48,284 bases of DNA from Mediterranea sp. (in: CFB group bacteria) (GCA_031287715.1 JAITSN010000070.1:1-48284); one strand, 5' to 3'; counted from the stretch's first letter, positions 35,528 to 44,829 are shown. The notes: a model not told the origin generated them from the sequence alone. Numbers and translations: made by a program.

Positions 35528-36787
35528 TCATTTTTTAAATGCTGAACTCATCATATCCCGTTCCGACTTAGAGATTTGATACTTAATCGCAGTTTTCTCC
35601 CAATCAGACACAGTATATTTGATGTTTTCAACTATACCAATAGCTTCTTGTTCTGTCAACCTGAAATAAGGAGCAATACTTAATACTAAATCAAAATCCA
35701 AAGAATTATCTTCTTCTGAGATATTAAGTTTTAAACCTGTTCCATAAGGATTGGGATTAATATCATAAGCCGGAGAAAGTATCCACCCTTGTTTAGTTAA
35801 TATAAAACCATGGTTTCTTAAATGGTCATCCGTATTACTGACAGCAATAGAGAATACAATCCGTCGAAACAATTCTGCTAAATCTGCTTTTACATTTGCT
35901 CCGTTTTGAATAATAAACTCAACCAATTCCAGATAACTAATACCGTCTTCTGCTCCAATTCCGTCTGTATATCCTAATAAAGTCATAGCAGAAGAAAAAT
36001 GAATCCGTTTCCCCTCTGCTGTCCTATCAAAGCGTTTTGTCAGAAAAGTGTATTGTTTGCTATTATATTTCTTGGCAATTGCTTCTGCCATTCTTATTCC
36101 TGCTTTTTGTGCTAATTCATTGACAACCATTTCCCACCCACCAATATCAGTTTCGTCATTATTACTTGGAAATTTCGCAATCCAAAGGGAGCCGTCCGTA
36201 TGTTGTACGCTAGCTTTTGGCCTGGCGCCACCTAAAGAAGAGCCGGGAGCCATTAAAATGTTTAGCCATTTTAGCAGATTGGGATTATCTTGTTCAATGT
36301 TCTTTTCTAATTCTAAACTGGCATACTCTAACTCCCTGATAGATGTCCAAGACGGAGCAGCGTAATCTTTGTTGTTGTCTAAGAACTCTTCATTCGGATC
36401 AAGTTTAAAGCGTAATGCTCCCATCCGATGCAAGTCATAGACCCCTAATAAAAAGTCTGATTCACGAAGAGTTCTGACTGGTCTTTTCTCTGATTTGGCA
36501 AAAATTGCTTCTCTACGTTTCATCAATACTCTTCCCCAACGATCAGGTGAGGAATCCAAAAATAATCCAAAATTTGATTTTTCATCCCTCAGATATTGGA
36601 TCCCGGAATATCGTCCTAAATCAGGGTCTAATATTTGAGTATTGTTAGAACGTAGCCATTCTTCCGTATATTCAAAAGAAAAGACTTCTTTTCCCCTTAA
36701 AAGTTCGACAGAAAGAACACCCATTAAGATTGGTGTTTTAAGTTCAATCCAATCAGCATAAACATATATTTTCTTTTTATCACTCAT
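35528..36787 (-). CDS. hipA: HipA-like serine/threonine kinase toxin
   Basis: About 419 residues. The frame begins at a TTG (36793), but the ATG two codons on (36785-36787), 6 bases past the hipB stop, is the better start. HipA features are an N-terminal FLDSSPDRWGRVLMKRRE block (residues about 78-95), the loop GSSLGGARPKA (185-195), the catalytic SNTDDHLRNHGF (319-330) and the metal-binding AYDINPNP (342-349). E. coli HipA phosphorylates glutamyl-tRNA synthetase and induces persistence. The fold and residues needed for kinase activity appear complete, so it may be active. AT-rich relative to the xylan genes. The target here is not known. Confidence 0.88.
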   Translation of the reverse strand: MSDKKKIYVYADWIELKTPILMGVLSVELLRGKEVFSFEYTEEWLRSNNTQILDPDLGRYSGIQYLRDEKSNFGLFLDSSPDRWGRVLMKRREAIFAKSEKRPVRTLRESDFLLGVYDLHRMGALRFKLDPNEEFLDNNKDYAAPSWTSIRELEYASLELEKNIEQDNPNLLKWLNILMAPGSSLGGARPKASVQHTDGSLWIAKFPSNNDETDIGGWEMVVNELAQKAGIRMAEAIAKKYNSKQYTFLTKRFDRTAEGKRIHFSSAMTLLGYTDGIGAEDGISYLELVEFIIQNGANVKADLAELFRRIVFSIAVSNTDDHLRNHGFILTKQGWILSPAYDINPNPYGTGLKLNISEEDNSLDFDLVLSIAPYFRLTEQEAIGIVENIKYTVSDWEKTAIKYQISKSERDMMSSAFKK

Positions 36788-36793
36788 GTCCAA

Positions 36794-37105
36794 TTATTTT
36801 CTTGCATTCTGCTTTCCTGTCAATAATTCTGCGTCTTGTAACTTTCGACCTAATACATCATCTTTTGCAATTAATTGCAAATCTTTTTCCAACCCTAAGA
36901 CAAATAGCACTTGGGCATAAGTTCCTAAAGAAACACTTGGTAGCCCTTTCTCCACCTGCCACAAAGTAGAACGGGATATTCCGGCACGTTCAGCAATCTG
37001 CTCTGTTGTGAGTTTCCTTCTTAAACGAGCCAATTTTATATTTTCACCCATTTCTTCCAGTATTTTAGTAAGCTTGGGCAATAGTACTGTTTTTGTTCCT
37101 TTCAT
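36794..37105 (-). CDS. hipB: HipB-like XRE-family antitoxin
   Basis: 103 residues with one HTH_3 domain at about 20-75: NIKLARLRRKLTTEQIAERA, then GISRSTLWQVEKGLPSVSL. In HipBA systems the antitoxin binds HipA and represses the shared operon. It is the first gene, 6 bases before the hipA-like start. A -7 box overlapping an inverted repeat lies directly upstream, as expected for autorepression. Confidence 0.88.
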   Translation of the reverse strand: MKGTKTVLLPKLTKILEEMGENIKLARLRRKLTTEQIAERAGISRSTLWQVEKGLPSVSLGTYAQVLFVLGLEKDLQLIAKDDVLGRKLQDAELLTGKQNARK

Positions 37106-37112
37106 ATTGATT

Positions 37113-37153
37113 TATATTTCGGACAAATATAGTTGTTTCGTTTTAAATGCAAA
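37113..37153 (-). promoter_or_regulatory. hipBA promoter with overlapping inverted-repeat operator
   Basis: On the minus strand TTTG (37150-37153), 18 bases, then TATATTTG (37124-37131) fit the Bacteroidetes promoter. The -7 box forms one arm of a perfect inverted repeat, TATATTT-CGGAC-AAATATA (37113-37131 on the plus strand). This is a natural binding site for the HTH antitoxin. Start of transcription would be about 12 bases before the hipB ATG. Confidence 0.65.
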
Positions 37154-37280
37154 TCATGTCAAAGCCGCTACCAGCATTGTCGGATAAGGCTTGCCTGTTA
37201 TCCTCAATCCTATTTAAGATCGCCATCGCCCGTTCCTTAGCACTATGGATCTGTTTGGTAAATTGGTTGTAAAAAACATG
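37143..37280 (-). pseudogene. Unidentified C-terminal gene fragment
   Basis: Read on the minus strand, the frame gives FYNQFTKQIHSAKERAMAIL, then NRIEDNRQALSDNAGSGFDM and ICI before a TAA. Its composition is protein-like and there is no good start; the frame runs back into the kinase gene in another frame. It may be the tail of a gene displaced when hipBA arrived. I do not recognise the family. Confidence 0.3.
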
Positions 37281-37288
37281 CCGGATCC

Positions 37289-38962
37289 TTAGTAGCTGAA
37301 GCTGCTGCCGCCCAGAAATTCCCTGAGTAGGGATGTCGGAGGGATCTCTTTGTCTTGTATGGAGACGAAATACTTGATGAACTTCAATAGCCGGTAGGCT
37401 TCGGCGTAGGCGGGCGAGTTGCGCGGCACACCCGTGAGTATCGGCTCGGCATGTGGGCGAAACACAGAGAACTCGAACAGCAGGGAGGAGTTGAACATGA
37501 CGTCGGCGTTTTCCTGGAACGGGAATACCCATTTGTCTTCTCCGGCGCGCACGCTGGGCCAGCGGGAGATGGTTTCCTGGGCGGAATAGTTGCGGTAGTT
37601 GAAGTCGCGTATGATTCGGCGCAGCAGGCGGTTGTCGGTGGTGGAGATCCAGTTGTGGTCGTCCAGCGAGATGGAGGTCAGCGCCGAGACGTAGATCCTG
37701 AACTTGCCGGCGTCATCCACATATGGCGTCAGTTCGGGGTTCAGGGCGTGTATGCCTTCCAGGATCAGGATCGTGTTCCGGTCTATCTTCAGCGTGTCGC
37801 CCCGGTATTCTCTTTTCCCCGTTGTGAAGTTGAAGGTTGGCAGCTTGACTTCTTCTCCGCGCAGCAGGGCTGTCAGCTGGTTGTTGAAAAGCTCCAGGTC
37901 TAAGGCGTAGAGGGATTCGTAGTCGTAGTTGCCGCCGGCATCAAGCGGTGTCTGTTCGCGGTCGACGAAGTAGTTGTCTAAGGAAATCGGATAGGGTTTC
38001 AGTCCGTTTGCCATCAGTTGTATGGACAGTCTTTTGCTGAAGGTTGTCTTTCCCGAGGAAGAAGGCCCTGCGATGAGAGTCAACCTGACGGGGTTTCCGT
38101 TTTCGCCCTTGCGGCAGATGGTGTCGGCGATCTGTGCTATCTTCTTTTCCTGCAGCGCTTCGGCCACATTGATCAGTTCTGTTGCGCGGCCTTCGCGGCA
38201 GGCTATGTTGACGTCGCCTACGTTTCCTGCTCCCAGGATGTATCCCCATTTGAGGTATTCCTTGAAGACTTCGAGCATTTTTTCCTGTTTAACCATTTCT
38301 TCCAACACTGCGGGGTTCGTTTTGCTTGGGATGCGAAGCAGCAAGCCGTCGTGGTACTTGACTAAGTCGAACAGATTGATGTGGCCCGTGCTGGGAAGCA
38401 GGCTGCCGTAGTAATAGTCAATCGTGTCGCCCAGCATATAATAATAGGTATATAGCGATCCGGAGGTGTTGAACAGCTTGACTTTGTCTTCCATGCCGTG
38501 CGCCTTGAATATTTCCATGGCTTCAGCGGTGTGACATTCTACGCGCAGGAAGCGGAGGTCTTCGGCGATGATCTCTTTCATCCGGGCTTTGATTTCCTCA
38601 ACGTCTTCGGTGGTGACCGGACGGCCGATCCGCAGGTCGCAAAAATAGCCTTTGGATACCGGATGTTCCAGCAGGAGCTTTCCGTCGGGGTACAGTTCAC
38701 GAATGGCTTTGTAGAGGACGAAACAGAGCGAGCGCACGTAGGTGCGCATACCTGAAGAGTCTCTGACGTCGACGAACTCTACGTCTTTGTTGTTATAGAC
38801 CCTGAACGTCAGCCCCTCGGTGCGGTTGTTCACTTTGGCATTGACGGGCGGGTAGGGCAGTTGCAGGTTCAATCCCTTGTAAATGTCCAAAAGTAAAGTC
38901 CCGACGGGAAATTCCTTATAAATATTATTATTTTTGCAATAAATTTGTATCGTCTGTTTCAT
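37289..38962 (-). CDS. Uridine-kinase-like nucleoside kinase with N-terminal TGS-like domains
   Basis: 557 residues. The first 60 look like a TGS/ubiquitin-like domain (QTIQIYCKNNNIYKEFPVGT). Residues 60-240 resemble the second additional domain of threonyl-tRNA synthetase (KAIRELYPDGKLLLEHPVS). Residues about 290-500 form a P-loop kinase of the uridine kinase type: IAGPSSSGKTTFSKRL (P-loop at 299-307), SLDNYFVDREQTP and ILILEGIHALNPEL. This combined architecture is common in Bacteroidetes, where it is annotated as nucleoside kinase; the substrate is not proven. A promoter lies 31-62 bases upstream. The gene diverges from the Na/Pi symporter. Confidence 0.88.
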   Translation of the reverse strand: MKQTIQIYCKNNNIYKEFPVGTLLLDIYKGLNLQLPYPPVNAKVNNRTEGLTFRVYNNKDVEFVDVRDSSGMRTYVRSLCFVLYKAIRELYPDGKLLLEHPVSKGYFCDLRIGRPVTTEDVEEIKARMKEIIAEDLRFLRVECHTAEAMEIFKAHGMEDKVKLFNTSGSLYTYYYMLGDTIDYYYGSLLPSTGHINLFDLVKYHDGLLLRIPSKTNPAVLEEMVKQEKMLEVFKEYLKWGYILGAGNVGDVNIACREGRATELINVAEALQEKKIAQIADTICRKGENGNPVRLTLIAGPSSSGKTTFSKRLSIQLMANGLKPYPISLDNYFVDREQTPLDAGGNYDYESLYALDLELFNNQLTALLRGEEVKLPTFNFTTGKREYRGDTLKIDRNTILILEGIHALNPELTPYVDDAGKFRIYVSALTSISLDDHNWISTTDNRLLRRIIRDFNYRNYSAQETISRWPSVRAGEDKWVFPFQENADVMFNSSLLFEFSVFRPHAEPILTGVPRNSPAYAEAYRLLKFIKYFVSIQDKEIPPTSLLREFLGGSSFSY

Positions 38963-38992
38963 ATATCCTGTTTATTGGTTTATAATACGGAT

Positions 38993-39024
38993 AAATGTAA
39001 GTAAAGGACTTAAAACCATCAAAT
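38993..39024 (-). promoter_or_regulatory. Promoter for the uridine-kinase-like gene
   Basis: On the minus strand TTTG (39021-39024), 20 bases, then TACATTTA (38993-39000), one mismatch from TAnnTTTG. It lies in the divergent spacer, just before the symporter ATG at 39034, so the two promoters must interleave. Confidence 0.55.
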
Positions 39025-39033
39025 TAATTGTAG

Positions 39034-40734
39034 ATGCACTATTCTTTTTATGATTTTTTAATGCTCATAGGGTCGTTGGGGCTTTTCCTGTATGGGATGA
39101 AGATTATGAGCGAAGGCCTTCAAAAGGTGGCGGGAGACAGGCTCCGGAGTATTTTAACGGCCATGACAACCAACCGGTTTACCGGAGTATTGACGGGGAT
39201 GTTGATCACGGCGCTCATCCAGTCTTCGTCGGCTACGACGGTCATGGTTGTCAGCTTCGTAAACGCCGGCCTATTGACGCTCTCCCAATCCATCAGCGTA
39301 ATCATGGGCGCCAATATCGGCACCACCGTCACGGCGTGGATCATATCGGTTTTCGGCTTTAAGGTAGATATGTCTGCCTTTGCCCTTCCCCTCCTGGCCT
39401 TTGCCCTTCCCCTCATCTTTTCAAACAAGAGCACCCGCAAATCTATCGGCGAATTTATCTTCGGCTTCTCGTTCCTGTTCATGGGGCTTGCCCTGTTGAA
39501 GAACAATGCCCCCGACCTAAGCCAAAATCCTGAGATGCTGGCTTTCGTCCAAAACTATACAGGTATGGGATTCTTTTCCATCCTCCTATTCTTGCTTATC
39601 GGAACCGTATTGACGATGATCGTGCAGGCTTCGGCGGCAACGATGGCGCTTACCCTGATCATGTGCGCCAACGGCTGGATCAGCTATGAGCTGGGGGCCG
39701 CGCTTGTGCTGGGGGAAAACATCGGTACGACCATAACCGCCAACCTGGCGGCGCTGACCGCCAACCATCAAGCCAAGCGCGCAGCTCTGGCGCACCTTGT
39801 ATTCAATGTGTTCGGCGTGATCTGGGTGCTGGTGGTGTTTACACCTTTTACGGATGCCGTGTCCTGGTTTGTAGACACGCATATGCGCCCCGGGTCGGAA
39901 GACGTTGCCGTTTCCTATAAACTATCGGCTTTCCATACCGCCTTTAATGTATGCAACGTGTGCATACTCGTCTGGATGACCCGGCTGATAGAGAAAACCG
40001 TTTGCTTTATCATTCCCCGGAAAGAAGAGGAAGAAGAATACCGCCTGCGCTTTATCACGGGAGGTATGCTCTCCACCGCGGAGCTTTCCATCTTGCAGGC
40101 GAACAAGGAGATCGAACTTTATGCCGAACGTACGCAACGCATGTTTGCCATGACCAAAGAATTGCTGGGAAAAGAGAAAGACGAAGAGTTCAATAAGCTG
40201 TTCAGCCGGATCGAAAAGTATGAGAATATAAGCGACAACATGGAGATAGAAATCGCCAACTACCTGAATCAGGTCTCGGAAGGGCGCCTAAGCTCCGAAA
40301 GCAAACTGCATATCCGCGCCATGCTTCGCGAAGTGACCGAGATAGAAAGCATCGGGGACAGCTGCTGCAACCTGGCCCGGATACTGAATCGCAAGCGGCA
40401 GGTAAACGTCTATTTCACAGGGAAGCAAATCGAACACATCCATGCCATGATGCAGCTGGCCGATGATGCTTTGGCACAAATGATCCTTGCCGTTTCAAGG
40501 CCGGAACACCAAGCTGTGGACATCAACAAAACCTACAACATCGAAAACGAGATCAACAACTACCGCAACCAACTGAAAAACCAAAACATCCTGAACGTAA
40601 ACAACAAAGAGTATGACTACCAAATGGGCATTTACTACATGGACGTCATTGCCGAATGTGAAAAGCTGGGCGACTATGTGGTGAATGTGGTTGAAGCCAG
40701 CGGCGATATTATCAAGGAAAGAAAACACGCGTAA
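39034..40734 (+). CDS. Na/phosphate cotransporter family protein (NptA/PNaS type) with PhoU-like tail
   Basis: 566 residues and the only clear plus-strand protein gene. Residues 1-320 hold 8-10 membrane segments with the two inverted family repeats, marked by IQSSSATTVMVVSFV and VQASAATMALTLIMC, and the paired motifs MGANIGTTVTA and GENIGTTITANLAAL. Residues about 350-560 are a soluble helical PhoU-like domain (ELYAERTQRMFAMTKELLG, EIESIGDSCCNLARILNRKR). Such proteins take up phosphate with sodium. Without a pho-type neighbour, the phosphate substrate rests on family membership. A 21-bp terminator stem follows. Confidence 0.93.
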   Translation: MHYSFYDFLMLIGSLGLFLYGMKIMSEGLQKVAGDRLRSILTAMTTNRFTGVLTGMLITALIQSSSATTVMVVSFVNAGLLTLSQSISVIMGANIGTTVTAWIISVFGFKVDMSAFALPLLAFALPLIFSNKSTRKSIGEFIFGFSFLFMGLALLKNNAPDLSQNPEMLAFVQNYTGMGFFSILLFLLIGTVLTMIVQASAATMALTLIMCANGWISYELGAALVLGENIGTTITANLAALTANHQAKRAALAHLVFNVFGVIWVLVVFTPFTDAVSWFVDTHMRPGSEDVAVSYKLSAFHTAFNVCNVCILVWMTRLIEKTVCFIIPRKEEEEEYRLRFITGGMLSTAELSILQANKEIELYAERTQRMFAMTKELLGKEKDEEFNKLFSRIEKYENISDNMEIEIANYLNQVSEGRLSSESKLHIRAMLREVTEIESIGDSCCNLARILNRKRQVNVYFTGKQIEHIHAMMQLADDALAQMILAVSRPEHQAVDINKTYNIENEINNYRNQLKNQNILNVNNKEYDYQMGIYYMDVIAECEKLGDYVVNVVEASGDIIKERKHA

Positions 40735-40745
40735 GCCTGTGTCGC

Positions 40746-40795
40746 AAGCCTCCTGCCTCTTCCGGCGTCGATGTGCCGGAAGAGGCAGGAGGCTT
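40746..40795 (+). terminator. Terminator after the Na/Pi symporter
   Basis: A perfect 21-bp stem whose arms begin AAGCCTCCTGCC and end GGCAGGAGGCTT, with an 8-base loop, 11 bases past the stop. The tail TTTATCATTATACC is only moderately T-rich. The stem is strong enough to act in either direction. Confidence 0.8.
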
Positions 40796-40933
40796 TATCA
40801 TTATACCATTTATCGTTTACGATGGCGGAGTAAAACAGGAACAGGTATCAATGCTTAGATTTTGAAAATGCGGTCTGTAGGCCTGAAACGGAAGAAAACA
40901 TATGAATAAAACAACTAACTAACACACACAACA

Positions 40934-41137
40934 ATGAGAATCTCGAAAGTAAAAGTGGAGGAAAATATGGTGCTGGCGCACCACAATCAAAGTGAAGGAA
41001 TTTTGAGTACAATCAAATGCGAAGATAACGAGTTGAAACATCAAGTCATAAATGCAGGACCTGTTCACTTGTTATTTGACGGCGCTTTCGCAAGTGTGAA
41101 AATGGTTTCCGCGCTGCGAAAGGCGCAGCCGCGTTAA
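40934..41137 (+). pseudogene. Possible small gene truncated by the dispersed repeat
   Basis: 67 codons starting MRISKVKVEENMVLAHHNQS with an A/C-rich leader typical of Bacteroidales. The first 55 or so residues look like a small cytoplasmic protein. The last codons run into the 110-bp repeat at 41120 and end there (RKAQPR), which suggests that the original 3' end was lost. I do not recognise the family. Confidence 0.4.
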
Positions 41138-41230
41138 GGACAGAAGTGGAAAGCCCGCAGTGGAGCGAAATAAAGTATAGCGGAGCGAGGACTTGCAGCG
41201 GATGGCCTGGGCCGGAGGCAACGCCCAAAG
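41120..41230. repeat. Dispersed 110-bp repeat, copy 2
   Basis: Matches 30483-30591 in the same orientation at about 85% identity by eye. The best-conserved core is TAGCGGAGCGAGGACTTGCA followed by GCGGATGGCC. It interrupts the small frame at 40934. Confidence 0.9.
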
Positions 41231-41272
41231 AATTGCCCATTGTCTATTGACTATTTACATTGATATTCACTC

Positions 41273-41350
41273 GGTAGCTACCAAGGCATCATAAAGGTAG
41301 CTACCAAGACCATGCCTTGGTAGCTACCTTTATTTTATCTTCTTTTTTGT
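41273..41350 (+). terminator. GGTAGCTACC hairpin element, plus-strand copy
   Basis: GGTAGCTACCAAGGCA (41273-41288) pairs perfectly with 41313-41328 over 16 bp. The loop contains a third GGTAGCTACC palindrome. The plus-strand tail is TTTATTTTATCTTCTTTTTT. It shares its sequence, in opposite orientation, with the element at 15600-15690. It would terminate rightward transcription before it reaches rseP. Confidence 0.78.
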
Positions 41351-41425
41351 AGAAAACCATAGTCAATACATATGGCTTTCTAATTCTTTATCTAAACTGA
41401 CGGTATCGTATAAAGGGATAGCCGG

Positions 41426-42775
41426 TTAGAAGAAGAATTTTATGACGTCGTTGAGGTTTGCCCAGATCAGCAATCCAAAAAGAAAAGTCATTCCTGAGAT
41501 CTGTGCATATTCCATGAATTTGTCGCTTGGTTTCCTGCGGACAATGATTTCGTAAAACAGAAACAGTACGTGTCCTCCATCCAGTACCGGAATAGGTAAG
41601 ATATTCATAAAAGCAAGCATGATTGACAGGAGCGCCGTCATGTACCAGAACGTATGCCAGTCCCATTTTTTAGGGAATATGCTTCCGATTGTTCCGAATC
41701 CACCCAGTTGTTTGGCTCCTTCCTTTGAGAAAATATGCCTCATATCGCCCACATAGCCTTTCAGCGTGTTCACCCCAAGTGTTATACCCGCAGGGAAGGA
41801 TTCAAAGAAACCGTATTTCACTTTCATGATAGGCAATCCTCTTATCGGATCGGCATGTGCGCCAAGTATATAGGCCGAATCTACTTCCACGGAAGTGGTG
41901 TATGAAACGCCATCTCTATAGTATGCAAGTGTGATATGCCGGTGATCCGTACTGTCGCTTCCGGCTGTGGCTGCTTGCGCTTTCAGCGCTTTCATCTTGT
42001 TTTGGTAATCCAGAAAGGAAACGGGATCGCCGTTCAGCGCATAGATGCTATCGCCCGGTTGGAGGCCTGCCGCCATCGCCGGAGAGTTTTTGTTTACGAA
42101 ACCGATAACAAAAGCCGGTATGTGATTTGCAAAATGACTTAAATGAATTGAATCGCTCATCAGTTTCTGCATCAGGTCTTCCGGAATATATACCGGTACT
42201 TCCTTGCCGTCGCGCAGTACGGTTACCTGACGGGCATCGATCACCGAGCGAAGTTCAAAGCGCGTGAACGCTTTTCCATCGGCGGAAAGCATGATGTCGC
42301 CATCCCTGAAGCCTATACTCTTTGCTGTTTCACTGAACGCCATGCCGTATTTTGCTTCTTTTACCGGAATATACTCGTCGCCCCAGCAGAAGAGGATCAT
42401 CGAATAGATAAACAGCGCCAGCAGGAAGTTGAACAGTACCCCGCCAATCATGATCAGCAGACGTTGCCAGGCCGGTTTGGCGCGAAATTCCCACGGCTGT
42501 TCGGGTTGTGCCATCTGCTTCATGTCCATCGACTCGTCGATCATACCTGCAATCTTCACATATCCTCCCAGCGGCAGCCAGCCAATGGCGTATTCCGTAT
42601 CGCTCTTCTTGGGTTTAAACTTGAACAGTGTAAACCACGGGTTGAAGAACAAACAAAATTTCTCTACCCGAACTTTAAAGAGGCGGGCGAAAAAAAAGTG
42701 CCCGCCTTCGTGTACGATCACGAGCAGTGCAAAACTCAATATCAACTGAAGAGCACGAATAAAAAATGTATCCAT
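41426..42775 (-). CDS. rseP: RIP metalloprotease RseP (site-2 protease)
   Basis: 449 residues, inner membrane. The zinc motif VHEGGHFFFARLF (HExxH, His22-His26) is in the first segment, and LPIPVLDGGHVLF near residue 399 supplies the third ligand. A PDZ region lies between (SPAMAAGLQPGDSIYALNGD). RseP cuts membrane-embedded substrates, classically anti-sigma factors. It abuts the dxr stop with no gap and is the last gene of the cluster. Length is normal. Confidence 0.95.
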   Translation of the reverse strand: MDTFFIRALQLILSFALLVIVHEGGHFFFARLFKVRVEKFCLFFNPWFTLFKFKPKKSDTEYAIGWLPLGGYVKIAGMIDESMDMKQMAQPEQPWEFRAKPAWQRLLIMIGGVLFNFLLALFIYSMILFCWGDEYIPVKEAKYGMAFSETAKSIGFRDGDIMLSADGKAFTRFELRSVIDARQVTVLRDGKEVPVYIPEDLMQKLMSDSIHLSHFANHIPAFVIGFVNKNSPAMAAGLQPGDSIYALNGDPVSFLDYQNKMKALKAQAATAGSDSTDHRHITLAYYRDGVSYTTSVEVDSAYILGAHADPIRGLPIMKVKYGFFESFPAGITLGVNTLKGYVGDMRHIFSKEGAKQLGGFGTIGSIFPKKWDWHTFWYMTALLSIMLAFMNILPIPVLDGGHVLFLFYEIIVRRKPSDKFMEYAQISGMTFLFGLLIWANLNDVIKFFF

Positions 42776-43945
42776 CTATATTTTAAGTTTTAAGTTTTTA
42801 AGTTCTTCGAGCGCCACTTGCCGTGCTTCGGCATCGGTCGCTACATAGTCATGGTATGCCGGTGTTTTTACAAACGCCACTTTGGCCATCGTACGTTCGA
42901 TCACGTCGCTCATTCCCAGGAAGGAGATTCCGTCGCGCAGGAATGCCGCTACGGCGATCTCATTGGCCGCGTTTACAATACATGGCATGTTTCCACCCTG
43001 ATGCATGGCTTCGTAGGCTAACGCCAAGTTGCGGAACCGTGTTGTGTCGGGCTGTTCAAAGATCAGGCAGGTGCATTTGGTGAAGTCCAGCCGTTCAACA
43101 GACGAATAGATCCTGTCGGGATAAGAAAAGGCGTATTGGATAGGCAAACGCATATCCGGCAATCCCATCTGGGCTTTGATGGATCCGTCTTCAAACTGTA
43201 CCATGGAGTGAATGATCGACTGCGGATGCACTACTACTTCAATCTGTTCCGGCCGCAGGCCAAACAGCCACTTGGCTTCGATCACTTCAAAGCCTTTGTT
43301 CATCATGGAGGCCGAGTCAATCGTGATCTTTGCTCCCATATCCCAATTGGGGTGTTTTAAAGCCTGCGTTTTCGTTACGGTTTGCAGTTGTTCCGGCGTA
43401 TAGTTGCGGAACGGTCCTCCCGACGCGGTAAGAATGATCTTCTCTATGTTGTTTCCGATTTCTCCCGTTAAACACTGAAAAACTGCGGAATGTTCCGAGT
43501 CGACAGGTAGTATGGGAGTACGGTGCTTCTGTGCCAGCTCATTGATCAGCTCGCCTGCTACGACAAGTGTTTCTTTATTCGACAATGCAATCGTCTTTCC
43601 GGCACGGATAGCGTTTATTGTGGGTTTCAATCCGGAATATCCCACCATGGCGGTCAATACAATATGTATGGGTTGGGATTCGACGATTTGGCAAATGGCT
43701 TCCGTTCCGGCATATACTTTAATGGGTAGGTCGCTCAGCGCGTCACGCAGCTGCGTGTATTTATCTTCATTGGCTATGATGATTGCTTCGGGTTGGAATT
43801 TCCTTGCCTGTTCTATCAGGAGTTCGACGTTATTGTTTGCTGTCAGTGCATAAACTTCATAGAGGTCGGCATGTTCTTCTATCACTTGTAAGGCCTGGGA
43901 ACCGATAGAACCCGTTGAGCCAAGTATAGCAATTTGCTTTTTCAT
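42776..43945 (-). CDS. dxr: 1-deoxy-D-xylulose 5-phosphate reductoisomerase
   Basis: 389 residues. The NADPH site is IAILGSTGSIGSQALQVI; metal and substrate motifs are SNKETLVVAGELI, PVDSEHSAVFQCL, LTASGGPFRNY and IDSASMMNKGFEVIEA. It makes MEP, the committed step of the non-mevalonate isoprenoid pathway. The start overlaps the M23 gene's stop by one base (TGATG). The dxr-rseP pairing is typical of Bacteroidales. Confidence 0.98.
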   Translation of the reverse strand: MKKQIAILGSTGSIGSQALQVIEEHADLYEVYALTANNNVELLIEQARKFQPEAIIIANEDKYTQLRDALSDLPIKVYAGTEAICQIVESQPIHIVLTAMVGYSGLKPTINAIRAGKTIALSNKETLVVAGELINELAQKHRTPILPVDSEHSAVFQCLTGEIGNNIEKIILTASGGPFRNYTPEQLQTVTKTQALKHPNWDMGAKITIDSASMMNKGFEVIEAKWLFGLRPEQIEVVVHPQSIIHSMVQFEDGSIKAQMGLPDMRLPIQYAFSYPDRIYSSVERLDFTKCTCLIFEQPDTTRFRNLALAYEAMHQGGNMPCIVNAANEIAVAAFLRDGISFLGMSDVIERTMAKVAFVKTPAYHDYVATDAEARQVALEELKNLKLKI

Positions 43946-44811
43946 CAGAACAGTATGTAGTTAACCGGATCAACCGGCCTACCTTTATGCCAGAGTTCAA
44001 AATGCAAATGCGGGCCGGCGGTTTGCGTACCGGTATTTCCAACCACTGCAATAACGTCTCCACCCTTAACCGGATTGCCTGCCTGCTTCAACAAAGCGGC
44101 GCAATGTTTGTAAACAGAAGTAAATTCCTGATTGTGTTGCACAACGATCACATATCCGGCCCCTACCGTATAATCGCTGAATATGACTGTTCCGTCTAAC
44201 GTAGCCAGCACGCTCTCGTTAGGATTGGCGGTAATATCGATGCCCAGATGTTGATGTTTGCTCTCTACATTGAAGTTCGAGAGAACGACGCCGCGGGTTG
44301 GCGTATAGAAAATAAGACCGCCTACTTCGGCTTGAATGTTGATGGTTGTCAGGTTGTATTTTTCCGCTTCTTCGTACTGCCTGCGAAATTCTGCCTCACG
44401 TTCGGTACGTTTCATCAGTGAGTCTTCGCGTATTTCCGTCAGGTCGGCCATTGACGAGATAGTATCTACCCGTATCACACCTTTAAATATATCCTGTAGA
44501 TTCATCACATACATGTTCTGGCGCTCAACGACTCCCATCAAAGAGTCTGCACGTAAGGCATTCCGGACGATCTGCTCACGCACTTCGCTGTTCATGTATC
44601 CGGGCAGATAGTTGCGCAAAGGCGTGAATGTAAGGATGGATGCCGAAAGGACAAAGAGGATAAGAAGTATAATGACCAGCAGGGAAAGACCGTTCAGCTT
44701 GGATACATAAAATCCTGCCATTTCCTCCAATGTATTTTCGTTGGTGACGGATATTTTGTATTTGAACTTGAAGTTGTGCCAAAAGGCTTTGTCGAACAGT
44801 TTTCTACGCAT
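43945..44811 (-). CDS. M23-family metallopeptidase (membrane-anchored murein endopeptidase)
   Basis: 288 residues. One membrane segment at about 38-58 (LSLLVIILLILFVLSASIL) anchors it with the bulk in the periplasm. A coiled-coil-like stretch (about 110-150) follows, then the LytM/M23 domain with HLGIDITANPN (metal His and Asp) and TAGPHLHFELWHKG (HxH). All metal ligands are present, so it is likely active on peptidoglycan cross-links. It lies 73 bases after rimM and has its own -7 box in that gap. Confidence 0.93.
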   Translation of the reverse strand: MRRKLFDKAFWHNFKFKYKISVTNENTLEEMAGFYVSKLNGLSLLVIILLILFVLSASILTFTPLRNYLPGYMNSEVREQIVRNALRADSLMGVVERQNMYVMNLQDIFKGVIRVDTISSMADLTEIREDSLMKRTEREAEFRRQYEEAEKYNLTTINIQAEVGGLIFYTPTRGVVLSNFNVESKHQHLGIDITANPNESVLATLDGTVIFSDYTVGAGYVIVVQHNQEFTSVYKHCAALLKQAGNPVKGGDVIAVVGNTGTQTAGPHLHFELWHKGRPVDPVNYILF

Positions 44812-44829
44812 CGTTTCTTATTTATAAGA

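Larger units (their letters stand above)
40735..41425. other. 691-base repeat-rich spacer between converging genes
   Basis: No intact gene that I trust. In order: the symporter terminator (40746-40795), a possible truncated small gene (40934-41137), the 110-bp dispersed repeat copy 2 (41120-41230), and the GGTAGCTACC hairpin element (41273-41350). A weak stem AGAAAACCATA/TATGGCTTTCT (41351-41381) lies 45 bases past the rseP stop on the minus strand but lacks a T-run in that direction. Confidence 0.65.
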
